64,000 nucleotides of DNA from assembly GCF_000158955.1 (NCBI RefSeq), contig NZ_GG657757.1, forward strand, positions 4,040,815-4,104,814, read 5' to 3'. Below the pieces are notes generated by a model. That model saw only the letters and a program-made list of their open reading frames with translations. It was not told the origin of the DNA and did not search any database. This stretch comes from Streptomyces viridochromogenes DSM 40736. Its GTDB lineage: Bacteria > Actinomycetota > Actinomycetes > Streptomycetales > Streptomycetaceae. Position numbers and translations under genes: made by a program. Below, one piece after another: positions 43,359-51,393 of this stretch (position 1 is its first letter; each line of letters opens with the position of its first letter).

Positions 43359-44227
43359 TAGGAGAGTGTCAGGTCCGTCGTGATGGTTTCCCAGAGGGCG
43401 TCGAACCACTTCTGGGATTCCTCCACAAACGCCGCATCGCGGTGTCCCGCCCGCTTCACGAACGAGAAGAGCAGGGACTGGGAGCCCAGGGCGTCGTACA
43501 TGTCCAGGGTCTGGCTGCCCCACTCCTCCGCGCGCCTGGTCAGCATGTAGTACCCGAACAGCGTTTCCTCGCCGTTGAGCACGTAGAGCTTCATCGGTGG
43601 CGTGAACGGCAGAGCGCGGAAGGTGACGCGGACGTCGATCCCGTGCGTGGAGCGCAGGGCCAGCAGGTTGTGCCGGAGGACCTGGCCCTGGGCGTTGCGC
43701 ATCGCCAGCCACCGCTGGTGGACGGGGTTGTCGTCGCCGTGGGCCTCCACGGCGACGGGGAAGGCCAGCTCGATGTCCCGGGAGGGGACGAGGATGCGGA
43801 CGTCGATCGACTCGGGGTGGAGGCGGCCCTCGTGGATCAGGCGGAGCGGTTCGCCGATGGCGACCATCAGCGTCTCCGCGGTGTGGCAGACGACGTCGAC
43901 CCGCACGCGCCGGGCCGAGAACGCCTCGGTCAGCCGGGGCGCCAGCCCCACCATCGTCGGCTGCGGCTCCCCCCGCGCCGGCGCCGGTGCCGCGATCCGC
44001 GGCGGGCTGCCCTTGCTGACGTTGGCGAGGAGGCCGTCCTCCTGGAGCGCCCGCACGGCCTGGCGGACGGTGCCGCGTTCCACGCCGAACTCCTCCGCGA
44101 GTTCGGCCTGGGTGGGCAGCCGGTCCCCGGGCCTCAGCTCACCGGCGCGGATGCGTTCCCGCAGGCGGTCGGCGATCTCCTGAGGCGTGAGCCTTCTGCT
44201 GCCGTTCACTGCCACGTTCTCCGCCAC
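43358..44227 (-). CDS. devA: GntR-family developmental regulator DevA
   Basis: 289 residues. Winged helix PQEIADRLRERIRAGELRPG, QAELAEEFGVERGTVRQAV; C-terminal domain with VRILVPSRDIELAFPV, HQRWLAMRNAQGQVL, RALPFTPPMKLYVLNGEE and FVEESQKWFDALWE. In S. coelicolor DevA represses its own promoter and is required for aerial hyphae and spore septation. GTG 44227 with GGGGGGA upstream. Operon with devB; divergent from a 62-residue membrane peptide gene; several inverted repeats with AGTTG/CAACT lie between. Confidence 0.88.
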   Translation of the reverse strand: MAENVAVNGSRRLTPQEIADRLRERIRAGELRPGDRLPTQAELAEEFGVERGTVRQAVRALQEDGLLANVSKGSPPRIAAPAPARGEPQPTMVGLAPRLTEAFSARRVRVDVVCHTAETLMVAIGEPLRLIHEGRLHPESIDVRILVPSRDIELAFPVAVEAHGDDNPVHQRWLAMRNAQGQVLRHNLLALRSTHGIDVRVTFRALPFTPPMKLYVLNGEETLFGYYMLTRRAEEWGSQTLDMYDALGSQSLLFSFVKRAGHRDAAFVEESQKWFDALWETITTDLTLS

Positions 44228-44264
44228 GTTCCCCCCACGCTCTTCTGAGTCACGACCAAACGCT

Positions 44265-44356
44265 ACAACTCTGATCCATCTGGCGGGAGTTGTTTGAAAG
44301 TTGTTTATTGCTAGGGGACAAGTGGGGACAACTTAATCAGAGTTGGTTGCCAACTT
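44265..44356. promoter_or_regulatory. devA/mini-membrane-gene divergent control region with two inverted repeats
   Basis: ACAACTC (44265-44271) and GAGTTGT (44287-44293) form a spaced inverted repeat; AGTTGG-TTG-CCAACT lies at 44341-44355, extended by a T at 44356. The latter recurs almost exactly upstream of devE (45585-45601). DevA is known to bind its own promoter, so one or both may be its operators. Confidence 0.65.
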
Positions 44357-44406
44357 CTCGGAGTTGGCGGAAGTTTTGCTTCCGAACTTCCGAAGGGGGA
44401 ACCCCG

Positions 44407-44595
44407 ATGCCCGCCCTCGCTCTCCTCTCCGCCGTCTTCGTCGTCGCCTTCGAGCAGCTCGTCCAGTGGAAGTACGGCCCGGCGGGCATCGTCGGCCTGC
44501 TCCTGCTCACCGTGGGCATCAAGGCCAAGAGCCCGGCGGTCAGCTCCGCCGGAGCGGTCGTGCTCGCTCTGCTGATGACGGGGCCCGCCCGCTGA
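44407..44595 (+). CDS. Mini-membrane protein, paralogue 2
   Basis: 62 residues from ATG 44407 behind [30 protein letters not shown] then WKYGPAGIVGLLLLTVG and VVLALLMTGPAR: three short hydrophobic stretches around a conserved EQLVQWK core. Related to the 63-residue protein at 42405. Divergent from devA; its stop abuts the devE stop (convergent, no gap). Function unknown; location suggests it belongs with the devA-type regulators, and it corresponds in position to the gene between devA and devE in S. coelicolor. Confidence 0.8.
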   Translation: MPALALLSAVFVVAFEQLVQWKYGPAGIVGLLLLTVGIKAKSPAVSSAGAVVLALLMTGPAR

Positions 44596-45498
44596 TCAGC
44601 CCGTGAGCACCAGCTCCGAACTGATCGTCTCCCACAGCGCGTTGAACCACAGGTGGGACTGCTCCACGAACGTGGTGTCGCGCAGGCCCGGGCCCTGCCG
44701 GAAGGAGAACAGCATCGACCGGGTGCCCTGGGCGTCGTACATCTCCAGCTGCTCGTGGTCGATCTCGGTCTCCCGGCGGGCCAGCGTGTAGTACGCGAAC
44801 AGCGCCTCCGCGCCGTTGAGGAGGTAGAGCTTCACCGGCGGCGTGAAGGGCAGCGCGCGGAACGTGACGTGCACGTCGATGCCGTGCGTGGCGCGCAGGG
44901 CCAGCAGGTTGTGCTCCAGCACCTGCCCCTGGGCGTTGCGCATCGCGACCCACCGCTCGTGCACCCAGTCGTCCCGGCGCCCCTCGACCGGCACCGGGAA
45001 GGCCAGGTCGATGTCCCGGCTGGGCAGCAGGACACGGACGTCGACCTTGGCCGGTTTCAGCCGCCCGGCGTGGATCTGCCGCAGCGGCTCACCGATGGCG
45101 AGCGTGAGGGAGATGGAGGTCAGGCACACGGCGTCGATCTCGACGTGCTCCGCCGCGAACGCCTGCGCGATCCGGGGCGCGAGGGCCACCGTCGTCGGCA
45201 GCGGCGGCGCTTCCGGCCCGGTCAGCGCCCGGGTGAGGTCGGCGACGACGATCGCGGGGGCGCCCTTGGACACATGGGTGAGCAACCGCTCGGACTGCAG
45301 GATGCGCAGCGCCTGGCGCACGGCACCGCGCTCGACCCCGAACTCGTGGGCCAGCTGGGCCTGGGTGGGCATGCGTTCACCCGGCCGCAGCGCTCCTGAC
45401 CTGATCCGGGCGCGCAGCTCTTCGGCCACCTCGCGATGTGTCCTCTGTGGCCGTTGCGACCTCTTCCGTCCAGTGACGGAGGCGTGTTCCGGGTCCAC
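44596..45498 (-). CDS. devE: GntR-family regulator DevE-like (DevA paralogue)
   Basis: About 300 residues. Winged helix HREVAEELRARIRSGALRPG, QAQLAHEFGVERGAVRQAL, then the DevA-type C-terminal domain almost residue for residue (HERWVAMRNAQGQVLEHNLL, RALPFTPPVKLYLLNG, FVEQSHLWFNALWE). GTG 45498 chosen; TTG 45513 is the alternative and neither has a clear ribosome binding site. In S. coelicolor the paralogue beside devA (remembered as devE, SCO4188) also affects development. Single gene, with the shared palindrome upstream at 45585. Confidence 0.8.
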   Translation of the reverse strand: MDPEHASVTGRKRSQRPQRTHREVAEELRARIRSGALRPGERMPTQAQLAHEFGVERGAVRQALRILQSERLLTHVSKGAPAIVVADLTRALTGPEAPPLPTTVALAPRIAQAFAAEHVEIDAVCLTSISLTLAIGEPLRQIHAGRLKPAKVDVRVLLPSRDIDLAFPVPVEGRRDDWVHERWVAMRNAQGQVLEHNLLALRATHGIDVHVTFRALPFTPPVKLYLLNGAEALFAYYTLARRETEIDHEQLEMYDAQGTRSMLFSFRQGPGLRDTTFVEQSHLWFNALWETISSELVLTG

Positions 45499-45584
45499 CT
45501 CTGAACGGTACAACTTCCCGCCATCTTTGGGCAGTTCAGGACGAGGTGGTTATGAGCCGCTTCCAAGCGGAGATAAGTACAGAG

Positions 45585-45601
45585 AAGTTGGTCGCCAACT
45601 T
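45585..45601. promoter_or_regulatory. Palindrome AAGTTGG-TCG-CCAACTT upstream of devE
   Basis: Perfect 7+3+7 inverted repeat about 87 nt upstream of the devE start, near-identical to the element at 44341-44356. Candidate operator for DevA/DevE. Confidence 0.75.
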
Positions 45602-45644
45602 GAGCGACATGGTCAGCCCTTCAGGAGGTTGGCCATCCACTCAC

Positions 45645-45677
45645 GGGGCTCCCTTCCGGAGGGGAGCCGGGAGCCCC
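45645..45677 (-). terminator. Strong hairpin downstream of the Eis-like gene
   Basis: GGGGCTCCC (45645-45653) pairs with GGGAGCCCC (45669-45677), 15-nt loop that can pair internally. Lies about 90 nt after the Eis-like stop on the minus strand. Confidence 0.55.
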
Positions 45678-45763
45678 GCCCGACCGGAACAGCACCGCAC
45701 GACAACCACAACCGAACAGCTCGCTACGGATGCGGGTCCCCGTCGTCGGCAGAAGGGAGCGCT

Positions 45764-47029
45764 TCAGAACAGGTCCGGGCACCAAGGCCGCCTGGACGTA
45801 CGCAGCAGGGCGTCGGCCTTCCGGGCGGCGCCCGCTCGTTCTTCCCGGACCCTGCCCAGCGCGGCCAGCCGCACCGCCGACTCGTCCCCCAGCCACAGCG
45901 CCCCCAGGTCGCCCAGCCCCACGGCGAGGTCCGCGGTCTCGGTGGTCGGCGTGCAGGACGCCCCGTCGGCCGAGGCGTCGAGGCGGTAGCGCCCGCCGGT
46001 CAGCCGGTCCGCCCCGGCGACCTCCAGCACCAGCGCGCCCTCCCCCTCGTACGTCCGCGTCTCAAGGGCCCGTTCGACGTCCAGGATCCGCACCCACAGC
46101 CAGTCCGCCAGCGATGTGATCCTGGCGGCCCTCGGGTCGGGCAGGACGTGCGGGAGCAGGTCGTCCGGCGCCCGGTAGCCGCTCTTCACCTTCACGACCC
46201 AGTCGATCGAGCAGAGGTACTGCCACAGGGCCCGCTCCGCGGCCGGTGTCACGCCGGTCAGCCAGTTCACGGTCGCGGTGTTCAACGGCTGCTTGGCGTC
46301 ACCCCAGTTGTCGTCCACCTCGTACGCTGCCAGGCCCTCGACCTCGCCGGACGCCGAGCGGTACACGGCGAAGAAGCGCGGCTTCCACGACGGGCCGAAC
46401 CGCACGGCGCCGGTCTCCAGCTGCCACCACAGCTCGTCGCGGTCGATCATGCCCGGCTGGGTACGACGCAGCCGGTCGTGCAGTTCGGGGCCGAGCTTGC
46501 GGACCTCCTCGCCGTCCACCAGGTCGATCCGCCCGCCGTCCGCCGGGCCCGCCCAGCGGGCGTCGAGACCGGTCCGCGGCACGTCGACCGTCCACTCGGC
46601 CGTCCAGGTCGCCGGCCCGAAGCCGTACCGGCCGTAGATCGGGTACTCGGCGGCGATCAGCGTCGCGACGACGTCTCCCCGCTCCTTCGCGGCCGCCAGG
46701 TCCCGCGCCATCATGCTGCTGAGCAGCCCGCGGCGGCGGTGGGTGGCGGTGACGGTGACGCCCGAGACGGCGTCGGCCGGGACGGTCGCCCCGCCCACGA
46801 CCGTCAGTTCCTGGTCGAAGGACCTGAAGGTCGCCACACACCGTCCCCCGTCGAAGGCTCCGAGGTAGCGGCCCGGCACGAACCTCCGGCGACGACGCTC
46901 CTCGCGCTCCTCGTCGGAGACGGCCGACGCCCGCAGGAAACCGGTGTTCACGGCACGCAGCCAGTCGTCGAACTCGGCTTCGGTGATCGGGCGTATGTCG
47001 ATGCCGTCGGCTCGGGGCGTGGGGGTCAT
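45764..47029 (-). CDS. Eis-type N-acetyltransferase
   Basis: 421 residues with the Eis architecture: GNAT domain ([20 protein letters not shown] acetyl-CoA loop), a second GNAT-like region and a C-terminal sterol-carrier-like domain. The protein ends PDLF; in Eis enzymes the terminal carboxylate acts as catalytic base, so the exact end matters and is conserved. Mycobacterial Eis acetylates aminoglycosides at several amines; a drug- or polyamine-modifying role here is plausible. Monocistronic, between devE and rsiG. Confidence 0.9.
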   Translation of the reverse strand: MTPTPRADGIDIRPITEAEFDDWLRAVNTGFLRASAVSDEEREERRRRRFVPGRYLGAFDGGRCVATFRSFDQELTVVGGATVPADAVSGVTVTATHRRRGLLSSMMARDLAAAKERGDVVATLIAAEYPIYGRYGFGPATWTAEWTVDVPRTGLDARWAGPADGGRIDLVDGEEVRKLGPELHDRLRRTQPGMIDRDELWWQLETGAVRFGPSWKPRFFAVYRSASGEVEGLAAYEVDDNWGDAKQPLNTATVNWLTGVTPAAERALWQYLCSIDWVVKVKSGYRAPDDLLPHVLPDPRAARITSLADWLWVRILDVERALETRTYEGEGALVLEVAGADRLTGGRYRLDASADGASCTPTTETADLAVGLGDLGALWLGDESAVRLAALGRVREERAGAARKADALLRTSRRPWCPDLF

Positions 47030-47106
47030 GGATTCACGCTAGGCGGAGGGCCGGTCGGTGTCGCGCGGATTTCCGCGCACCGGCCCTCCCCACCCCAGGG
47101 GGCGGC

Positions 47107-47739
47107 TCACACCAGCAGGTCGTCGACCTGCGCCTCGCCCTCGCGGTAGCGGCGGGTGATCTCCGCGCTGCACTCGTCGGCCGTGCGCTGCAGCCGCTGC
47201 CGCCGCCGGGAGACCTGCTGCTCGTAGCGCACGAGCCGCCCCATCGCGGTGGTCAGCTCCTCGTCCGTGCGCGCCTGGAGATCGGACAGCTCGACCTCGG
47301 AGAGCATGTCCGCGGCCAGCCGCCGGTACTCCTCGCCCTGCGGTGTGCCCAGGGTCAGGTGCCGTGCGGAGGAGCGGGTGCGGGCGGGGGCGTCGCGCAG
47401 GATCTCCGCCAGCCGCTCGACCACGGACGTCTCCGCGGGCACGGCGACGCAGACCGGTTCCGCCGGGGTGCGCCGCGCCAGCTCGGCCCGCAGGATGTCG
47501 ATCCGCCCCTGCAGCAGCCGCCGCACGTAGCTGAGGTCGGCCTCGTCGCGCTGGGCCTCGCGGCGCTGCGTGCGCAGCTCGGGCAGGCTCCGCGCGGCCG
47601 GCCCGTCCTCGGGAGCGTCCGACGGCAGCCGCGGGCTGTCGGTGCGCTGTGTGGGCGGCCGGTGGTACTCCGTCGCCGCGATCCCCGTGTACGCCGACCA
47701 GACAGCCCCCGACTGCTGCCCGGTGCTTGATGTGCTCAT
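47107..47739 (-). CDS. rsiG: RsiG (AmfC), c-di-GMP-dependent anti-sigma factor for WhiG
   Basis: 210 residues: flexible N-terminus, then two antiparallel coiled-coil helices. Each bears the c-di-GMP-binding E-x3-S-x2-R-x3-Q-x3-D motif intact: EADLSYVRRLLQGRID in the first and EQQVSRRRQRLQRTAD in the second. RsiG holds sigma WhiG inactive when loaded with c-di-GMP and so sets the timing of sporulation. ATG 47739 with GAGGC upstream. The whiG gene is not in the window. Confidence 0.93.
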   Translation of the reverse strand: MSTSSTGQQSGAVWSAYTGIAATEYHRPPTQRTDSPRLPSDAPEDGPAARSLPELRTQRREAQRDEADLSYVRRLLQGRIDILRAELARRTPAEPVCVAVPAETSVVERLAEILRDAPARTRSSARHLTLGTPQGEEYRRLAADMLSEVELSDLQARTDEELTTAMGRLVRYEQQVSRRRQRLQRTADECSAEITRRYREGEAQVDDLLV

Positions 47740-47951
47740 GTGCCTCAACCGTCCCCTCGACCGGTGCGTGAAAGCATCGTGCCACCCCAAGTGGCCGCTA
47801 TGGGAACGAGTGCCCCCGATAGACCCCAGATGGGCGGATAGGCAGCAAAATACGTCCCAGCGCGGTCCGTTGGCGTCCGGTGCAAACCACCCGTTCGTGC
47901 CATGCGCGAACCGCCCGCGGCCCGACTTTCACCGCCCTGCATGATGGACCC

Positions 47952-48377
47952 ATGCGAGCAGTGGTGCAGAGGGTGGACGGCGCGAGCGTCGTCGTGGACG
48001 GCGAGACGGTGGGCGCGATCGAGGGCGAGGGGCTGTGCGTCCTGGTCGGCGTCACCCATGAGGACACCAAGGAGAAGGCGGCCCAGCTGGCCCGCAAGCT
48101 CTGGTCGATCCGCATGCTGCACGACGAGAAGTCGTGCAGCGACGTCGACGCCCCGCTCCTGGTGATCAGCCAGTTCACGCTCTACGGCGACGCCCGCAAG
48201 GGCCGCCGCCCCACCTGGAACGCCGCCGCCCCCGGCGACGTCGCCGAACCGCTGGTCGACGAGGTGGTCGCCCAGCTGCGCTCGCTGGGCGCGACGGTGG
48301 CGACGGGCCGCTTCGGCGCGGCGATGAGGGTATCGCTCACGAACGACGGCCCGTTCACCGTGCAGATCGAAATCTGA
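47952..48377 (+). CDS. dtd: D-aminoacyl-tRNA deacylase
   Basis: 141 residues. [18 protein letters not shown] start, catalytic block [17 protein letters not shown] and terminal [19 protein letters not shown] (Gly-cis-Pro equivalent region). It removes D-amino acids and glycine wrongly attached to tRNA. ATG 47952; the frame upstream is unrelated. Convergent with ygfZ. Confidence 0.96.
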   Translation: MRAVVQRVDGASVVVDGETVGAIEGEGLCVLVGVTHEDTKEKAAQLARKLWSIRMLHDEKSCSDVDAPLLVISQFTLYGDARKGRRPTWNAAAPGDVAEPLVDEVVAQLRSLGATVATGRFGAAMRVSLTNDGPFTVQIEI

Positions 48378-48404
48378 CCCGAAAGGTCTACAAGCGTCAA
48401 AGCG

Positions 48405-49370
48405 CTACGGCTCGACGACGACCTCCTGGGCGGCGGCCGTGTCGCCGGCCACCAGGGGCGCGTCCACGGCCACGTTCCGCTTCACCAGGGCGAGGGCGAC
48501 CGGACCGAGCTCGTGGTGGCGTGCGGAGGTCGTGATGAAGCCGATCTTCCGGCCGTCAGGGCCGTCGTCCGCGAGCCGGACCTCGGTGCCGGCGGTCGGC
48601 AGATGGACCTCGCTGCCGTCCAGGTGCAGGAAGACCAGCCGGCGCGGCGGCTTGCCCAGGTTCTGCACCCGGGCGACCGTCTCCTGGCCCCGGTAGCAGC
48701 CCTTCTGCAGGTGCACCGCCGAGCCGATCCAGCCCAGCTCGTGCGGGATGGTGCGGTGGTCGGTCTCGAAGCCGAGCCGGGGCCGGTGCTGCTCCACGCG
48801 CAGCGCCTCGTGGGCCAGGATCCCGGCGGGCGGCCCGGCCTGTTCGGCGAACGCCTCCAGGTCGGCGCGCGGCAGGAACAGGTCACGGCCGTACGGCGTC
48901 TCCCGTACGACGGCACCCTCCGGGACGTCGGCGATGGAGCCGGCCGGCAGGTGCACCACCGCGGTGTCGGCCGTGCGGTCGGCGACCTCGACCTTGTAGA
49001 AGAACTTCATCGACTCCAGGTACGCGATCAACGCCTCCTGGGTGCCCGGCTCCACATGGGCCCAGACCGTCTCGCCGTCGTCGACGAGGTACAGCGCGTG
49101 CTCGATGTGGCCGTTCGCGGAGAGGATCAGCGCCTCGGTCGCCCGGCCCACCGGGAGCTCGCTGACGTGCTGGGTGAGCAGCAGGTGCAGCCAGGCGAGC
49201 CGGTCGTCGCCGGTGACGGCGACGACTCCGCGGTGCGAGAGGTCCACGAAGCCGGTGCCGTCGGCGAGGGCGCGCTGCTCGCGGAACAGGTCACCGTAGT
49301 GGGCCGCGACACCTTCGTCCGCGCCCTCGGCGGGGACGGCGCCGGGCAGGGTCAGCAGGGGGCTCTTCAT
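48405..49370 (-). CDS. ygfZ: Folate-binding YgfZ-family protein
   Basis: 321 residues with the signature K-G-C-Y-x-G-Q-E (LQKGCYRGQETVARVQN) and a GcvT-like fold (RLAWLHLLLTQHVSELP). YgfZ binds tetrahydrofolate and helps repair or assemble Fe-S clusters. Follows nur on the same strand after 10 nt, so is probably in its operon. Mycobacterial Rv0811c is probably the counterpart. Confidence 0.92.
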   Translation of the reverse strand: MKSPLLTLPGAVPAEGADEGVAAHYGDLFREQRALADGTGFVDLSHRGVVAVTGDDRLAWLHLLLTQHVSELPVGRATEALILSANGHIEHALYLVDDGETVWAHVEPGTQEALIAYLESMKFFYKVEVADRTADTAVVHLPAGSIADVPEGAVVRETPYGRDLFLPRADLEAFAEQAGPPAGILAHEALRVEQHRPRLGFETDHRTIPHELGWIGSAVHLQKGCYRGQETVARVQNLGKPPRRLVFLHLDGSEVHLPTAGTEVRLADDGPDGRKIGFITTSARHHELGPVALALVKRNVAVDAPLVAGDTAAAQEVVVEP

Positions 49371-49380
49371 ACTTCTAAGC

Positions 49381-49818
49381 CTACGACTCGGTAGTTGAAG
49401 CCTTCAGTGTGCAGTCCTCGCACCGGCCGAAGATCGCGAAGTGCTTCATGTCGGTGTCGAAGCCGAACGTCTGGCGCAGCTTGTCGGTGAACTCGGCGGC
49501 CACGGAGACGTCCGCCTCGATGACGTTCTGGCAGTCGCGGCACACCAGGTGGAGGTGGTGGTGCCGGTCCGCGAGGTGGTACGTCGGCGCCCCGTGCCCC
49601 AGATGCGCGTGGCTGACCAGCCCGAGTTCCTCCAGGAGCTCCAGCGTCCGGTACACCGTGGAAATGTTGACCCCCGACGCCGTCTTCCTCACTTCCACGA
49701 GGATGTCGTCGGGGGTCGCGTGCTCCAGGGTGTCCACGGCTTCGAGCACGAGTTGCCGCTGCGGGGTCAGCCGGTAGCCGCGCTGCCGCAGATCGCTCTT
49801 CCAGTCGGTGCTCACCAC
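49381..49818 (-). CDS. nur: Nickel-responsive Fur-family repressor Nur
   Basis: 145 residues, matching S. coelicolor Nur in length and sequence pattern. All its metal-site residues are present: H33, H86, H88, H90 for the M-site and H70, H72, H126 for the nickel site, plus C93-x2-C96 and C133-x2-C136. DNA-binding helix VNISTVYRTLELLEELGLV. With nickel bound it represses nickel uptake and the Fe superoxide dismutase. It is followed by ygfZ. A nickel-binding SCO4226-type gene lies near the left end of the window. Confidence 0.93.
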   Translation of the reverse strand: MVSTDWKSDLRQRGYRLTPQRQLVLEAVDTLEHATPDDILVEVRKTASGVNISTVYRTLELLEELGLVSHAHLGHGAPTYHLADRHHHLHLVCRDCQNVIEADVSVAAEFTDKLRQTFGFDTDMKHFAIFGRCEDCTLKASTTES

Positions 49819-49834
49819 ACCCCTGAGTCTAGGA

Positions 49835-50410
49835 CTACTTGAAGAAAGCGATGCCGTCGTCCGGCATGTCGTCGGGCAGGGCCTTGGCCCAGCGCTCGAC
49901 GTCCTCCGGGGTGACGACCTTCTTCAGGTGGGCCGACATGTAGGGGCGCAGCTCGACCTCGGGGGTCTGCTTCTCGCCGACCCACATCAGGTCGCTCTTG
50001 ACGTAGCCGTACAGCCGCTTGCCGCCGCTGTAGGGCTGGGAGGCGGCCGTCCGGGCGACGGCGTCCGTCACCAGGTCGATCTGCGGCTTCTGGTCGGCCA
50101 GCTCGCCGTACCAGATCTCGATGACGCCGTCGTCGCGGGTCATCGTCACCTCGACCTTGCGCTCGGCGTCGATCCGCCAGAAGCCGTACTCGGACTCCAG
50201 CGGCCGGACCTTGTTGCCGTCGTTGTCCAGGACCCAGGAGTGGGAGTGGTACTCCAGGAAGTCCCGGCCGTCGTGGGTGAACGTGACCTCCTGCCCGAAG
50301 TTGCACTTCTCGGAGCCGGGGAAGTCGTGCACGCCGGCACCCGCCCAGTTGCCGAGCAGGAAGGCGAGCGGGACGAGGTCCTTGTGAAGGTCGGACGGGA
50401 TCTCGATCAT
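49835..50410 (-). CDS. Nitrobindin-like FABP-family haem protein
   Basis: 191 residues; ten-stranded barrel pattern with the GNWAGAG motif (G-x-W-x-G-x-G) at the start and a haem-ligand His in YMSAHLKKV near the C-terminus. Nitrobindins bind ferric haem and isomerise peroxynitrite; the mycobacterial counterpart is Rv0813c. ATG 50410. It lies 16 nt upstream of nur on the same strand. Confidence 0.9.
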   Translation of the reverse strand: MIEIPSDLHKDLVPLAFLLGNWAGAGVHDFPGSEKCNFGQEVTFTHDGRDFLEYHSHSWVLDNDGNKVRPLESEYGFWRIDAERKVEVTMTRDDGVIEIWYGELADQKPQIDLVTDAVARTAASQPYSGGKRLYGYVKSDLMWVGEKQTPEVELRPYMSAHLKKVVTPEDVERWAKALPDDMPDDGIAFFK

Positions 50411-50430
50411 GGGAACTTCCTAGACGTGGG

Positions 50431-50529
50431 TCAGCGCTGGCCCTGGTACAGCTTCTTCACGGTCAGTCCGGCGAAGGCGATGACGCCGACGGCGACCAGG
50501 ACCAACAGGATTTCGAAGAAAAGCTCCAC
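50431..50529 (-). CDS. 32-residue single-pass membrane micro-protein
   Basis: GTG 50529 behind AAGGAG (six-base spacing) opens 32 codons: a short ELFFE start, hydrophobic ILLVLVAVGVIAFAGLTV and KKLYQGQR tail (positive-inside, so N-out). Ends 20 nt before the nitrobindin start, so very likely co-transcribed with it and nur. No known function; position suggests the same operon. Confidence 0.7.
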   Translation of the reverse strand: MELFFEILLVLVAVGVIAFAGLTVKKLYQGQR

Positions 50530-50613
50530 GGGGTGCTCCTTGAGCGGGGTGCGGATGTGTGCACAGGGCCGGCCCCAGCTTACGCGGGCGCTTTCGGCAC
50601 TACGATTCCGGCT

Positions 50614-50976
50614 ATGGCGAAGAAGCTGGTGATCAAGGTGACGGCGGGGGCCGACGCCCCCGAGCGGTGCTCGCAGGCGTTCACGGTGGCGGCGGTGGCC
50701 GTGGCCAGTGGTGTCGACGTCTCCCTGTGGCTGACCGGCGAGTCCGCCTGGTTCGCGCTGCCCGGCCGGGCGGCCGAGTTCGAGCTGCCGCACGCGGCCC
50801 CGCTGCCCGATCTGATCGAGTCGGTCATGGCGGCCGGCCGCATCACCCTGTGCACGCAGTGCGCGGCCCGCCGGGAGATCACGGAGAAGGACGTCATCGA
50901 GGGCGTCCGCATCGCGGGCGCGCAGGTCTTCGTCCAGGAGTCCCTGGCGGACGACACCCAGGCGCTCGTCTACTGA
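50614..50976 (+). CDS. DsrE-family small protein
   Basis: 120 residues with KKLVIKVTAGADAPERCSQAF, the DsrE core VASGVDVSLWLTG and a C-x2-C motif TLCTQCAARREI. DsrE-like proteins handle sulfur transfer or form trimeric complexes; here function is open. ATG 50614. Its end overlaps the convergent VOC gene by 7 nt. Divergent from the micro-protein/nitrobindin/nur group. Confidence 0.85.
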   Translation: MAKKLVIKVTAGADAPERCSQAFTVAAVAVASGVDVSLWLTGESAWFALPGRAAEFELPHAAPLPDLIESVMAAGRITLCTQCAARREITEKDVIEGVRIAGAQVFVQESLADDTQALVY

Positions 50977-51356
50977 GTCTGCCGGTCCGTCTCCGTGTGG
51001 AGGCAGAAGGGGTGGCCCGCCGGGTCCAGGAGCACCCGGACACCGGCCTGCGGCTGGAACGCGGCGAGCCTCGCCCCCTCGGCGACCGCACGGGCCGTCT
51101 CCGCCGCCAGGTCGTCGACCTCGATGTCGAGGTGGATCATCATCTGCTGCCGGTCCGGCGCGCTCGGCCAGAGCGGCGGGCGGTAGGCCGGTTCCGTCTG
51201 GAAGGACAGCCCCGTACCGCCGTCGGGCGGCCGGATGTGCACCCAGTCCTGCCCTTCCTCCCCGCGCCACACCCGCCAGCCGGGCAGCAGCCGCAGATAG
51301 AAGTCCGCCAGTGCGCGGGCGTTCGGTGCGTCCAGGGTCGCCGCTGTCAGTCTCAT
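50970..51356 (-). CDS. VOC-family protein
   Basis: 128 residues; MRLTAATLDAPNARALADFY and terminal LLDPAGHPFCLHTET. Similar to the protein at 31725 (same LTDPAGHPFC block), probably paralogous. Substrate unknown. Confidence 0.88.
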   Translation of the reverse strand: MRLTAATLDAPNARALADFYLRLLPGWRVWRGEEGQDWVHIRPPDGGTGLSFQTEPAYRPPLWPSAPDRQQMMIHLDIEVDDLAAETARAVAEGARLAAFQPQAGVRVLLDPAGHPFCLHTETDRQTQ

Positions 51357-51393
51357 GGGGCCGGGATACCCGCCGGACGAGAGAAGACGCCGG

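Noticed and set aside
44843..47149. Plus-strand frame of 768 codons over devE and eis
   Set aside because: Antisense shadow of two well supported genes.
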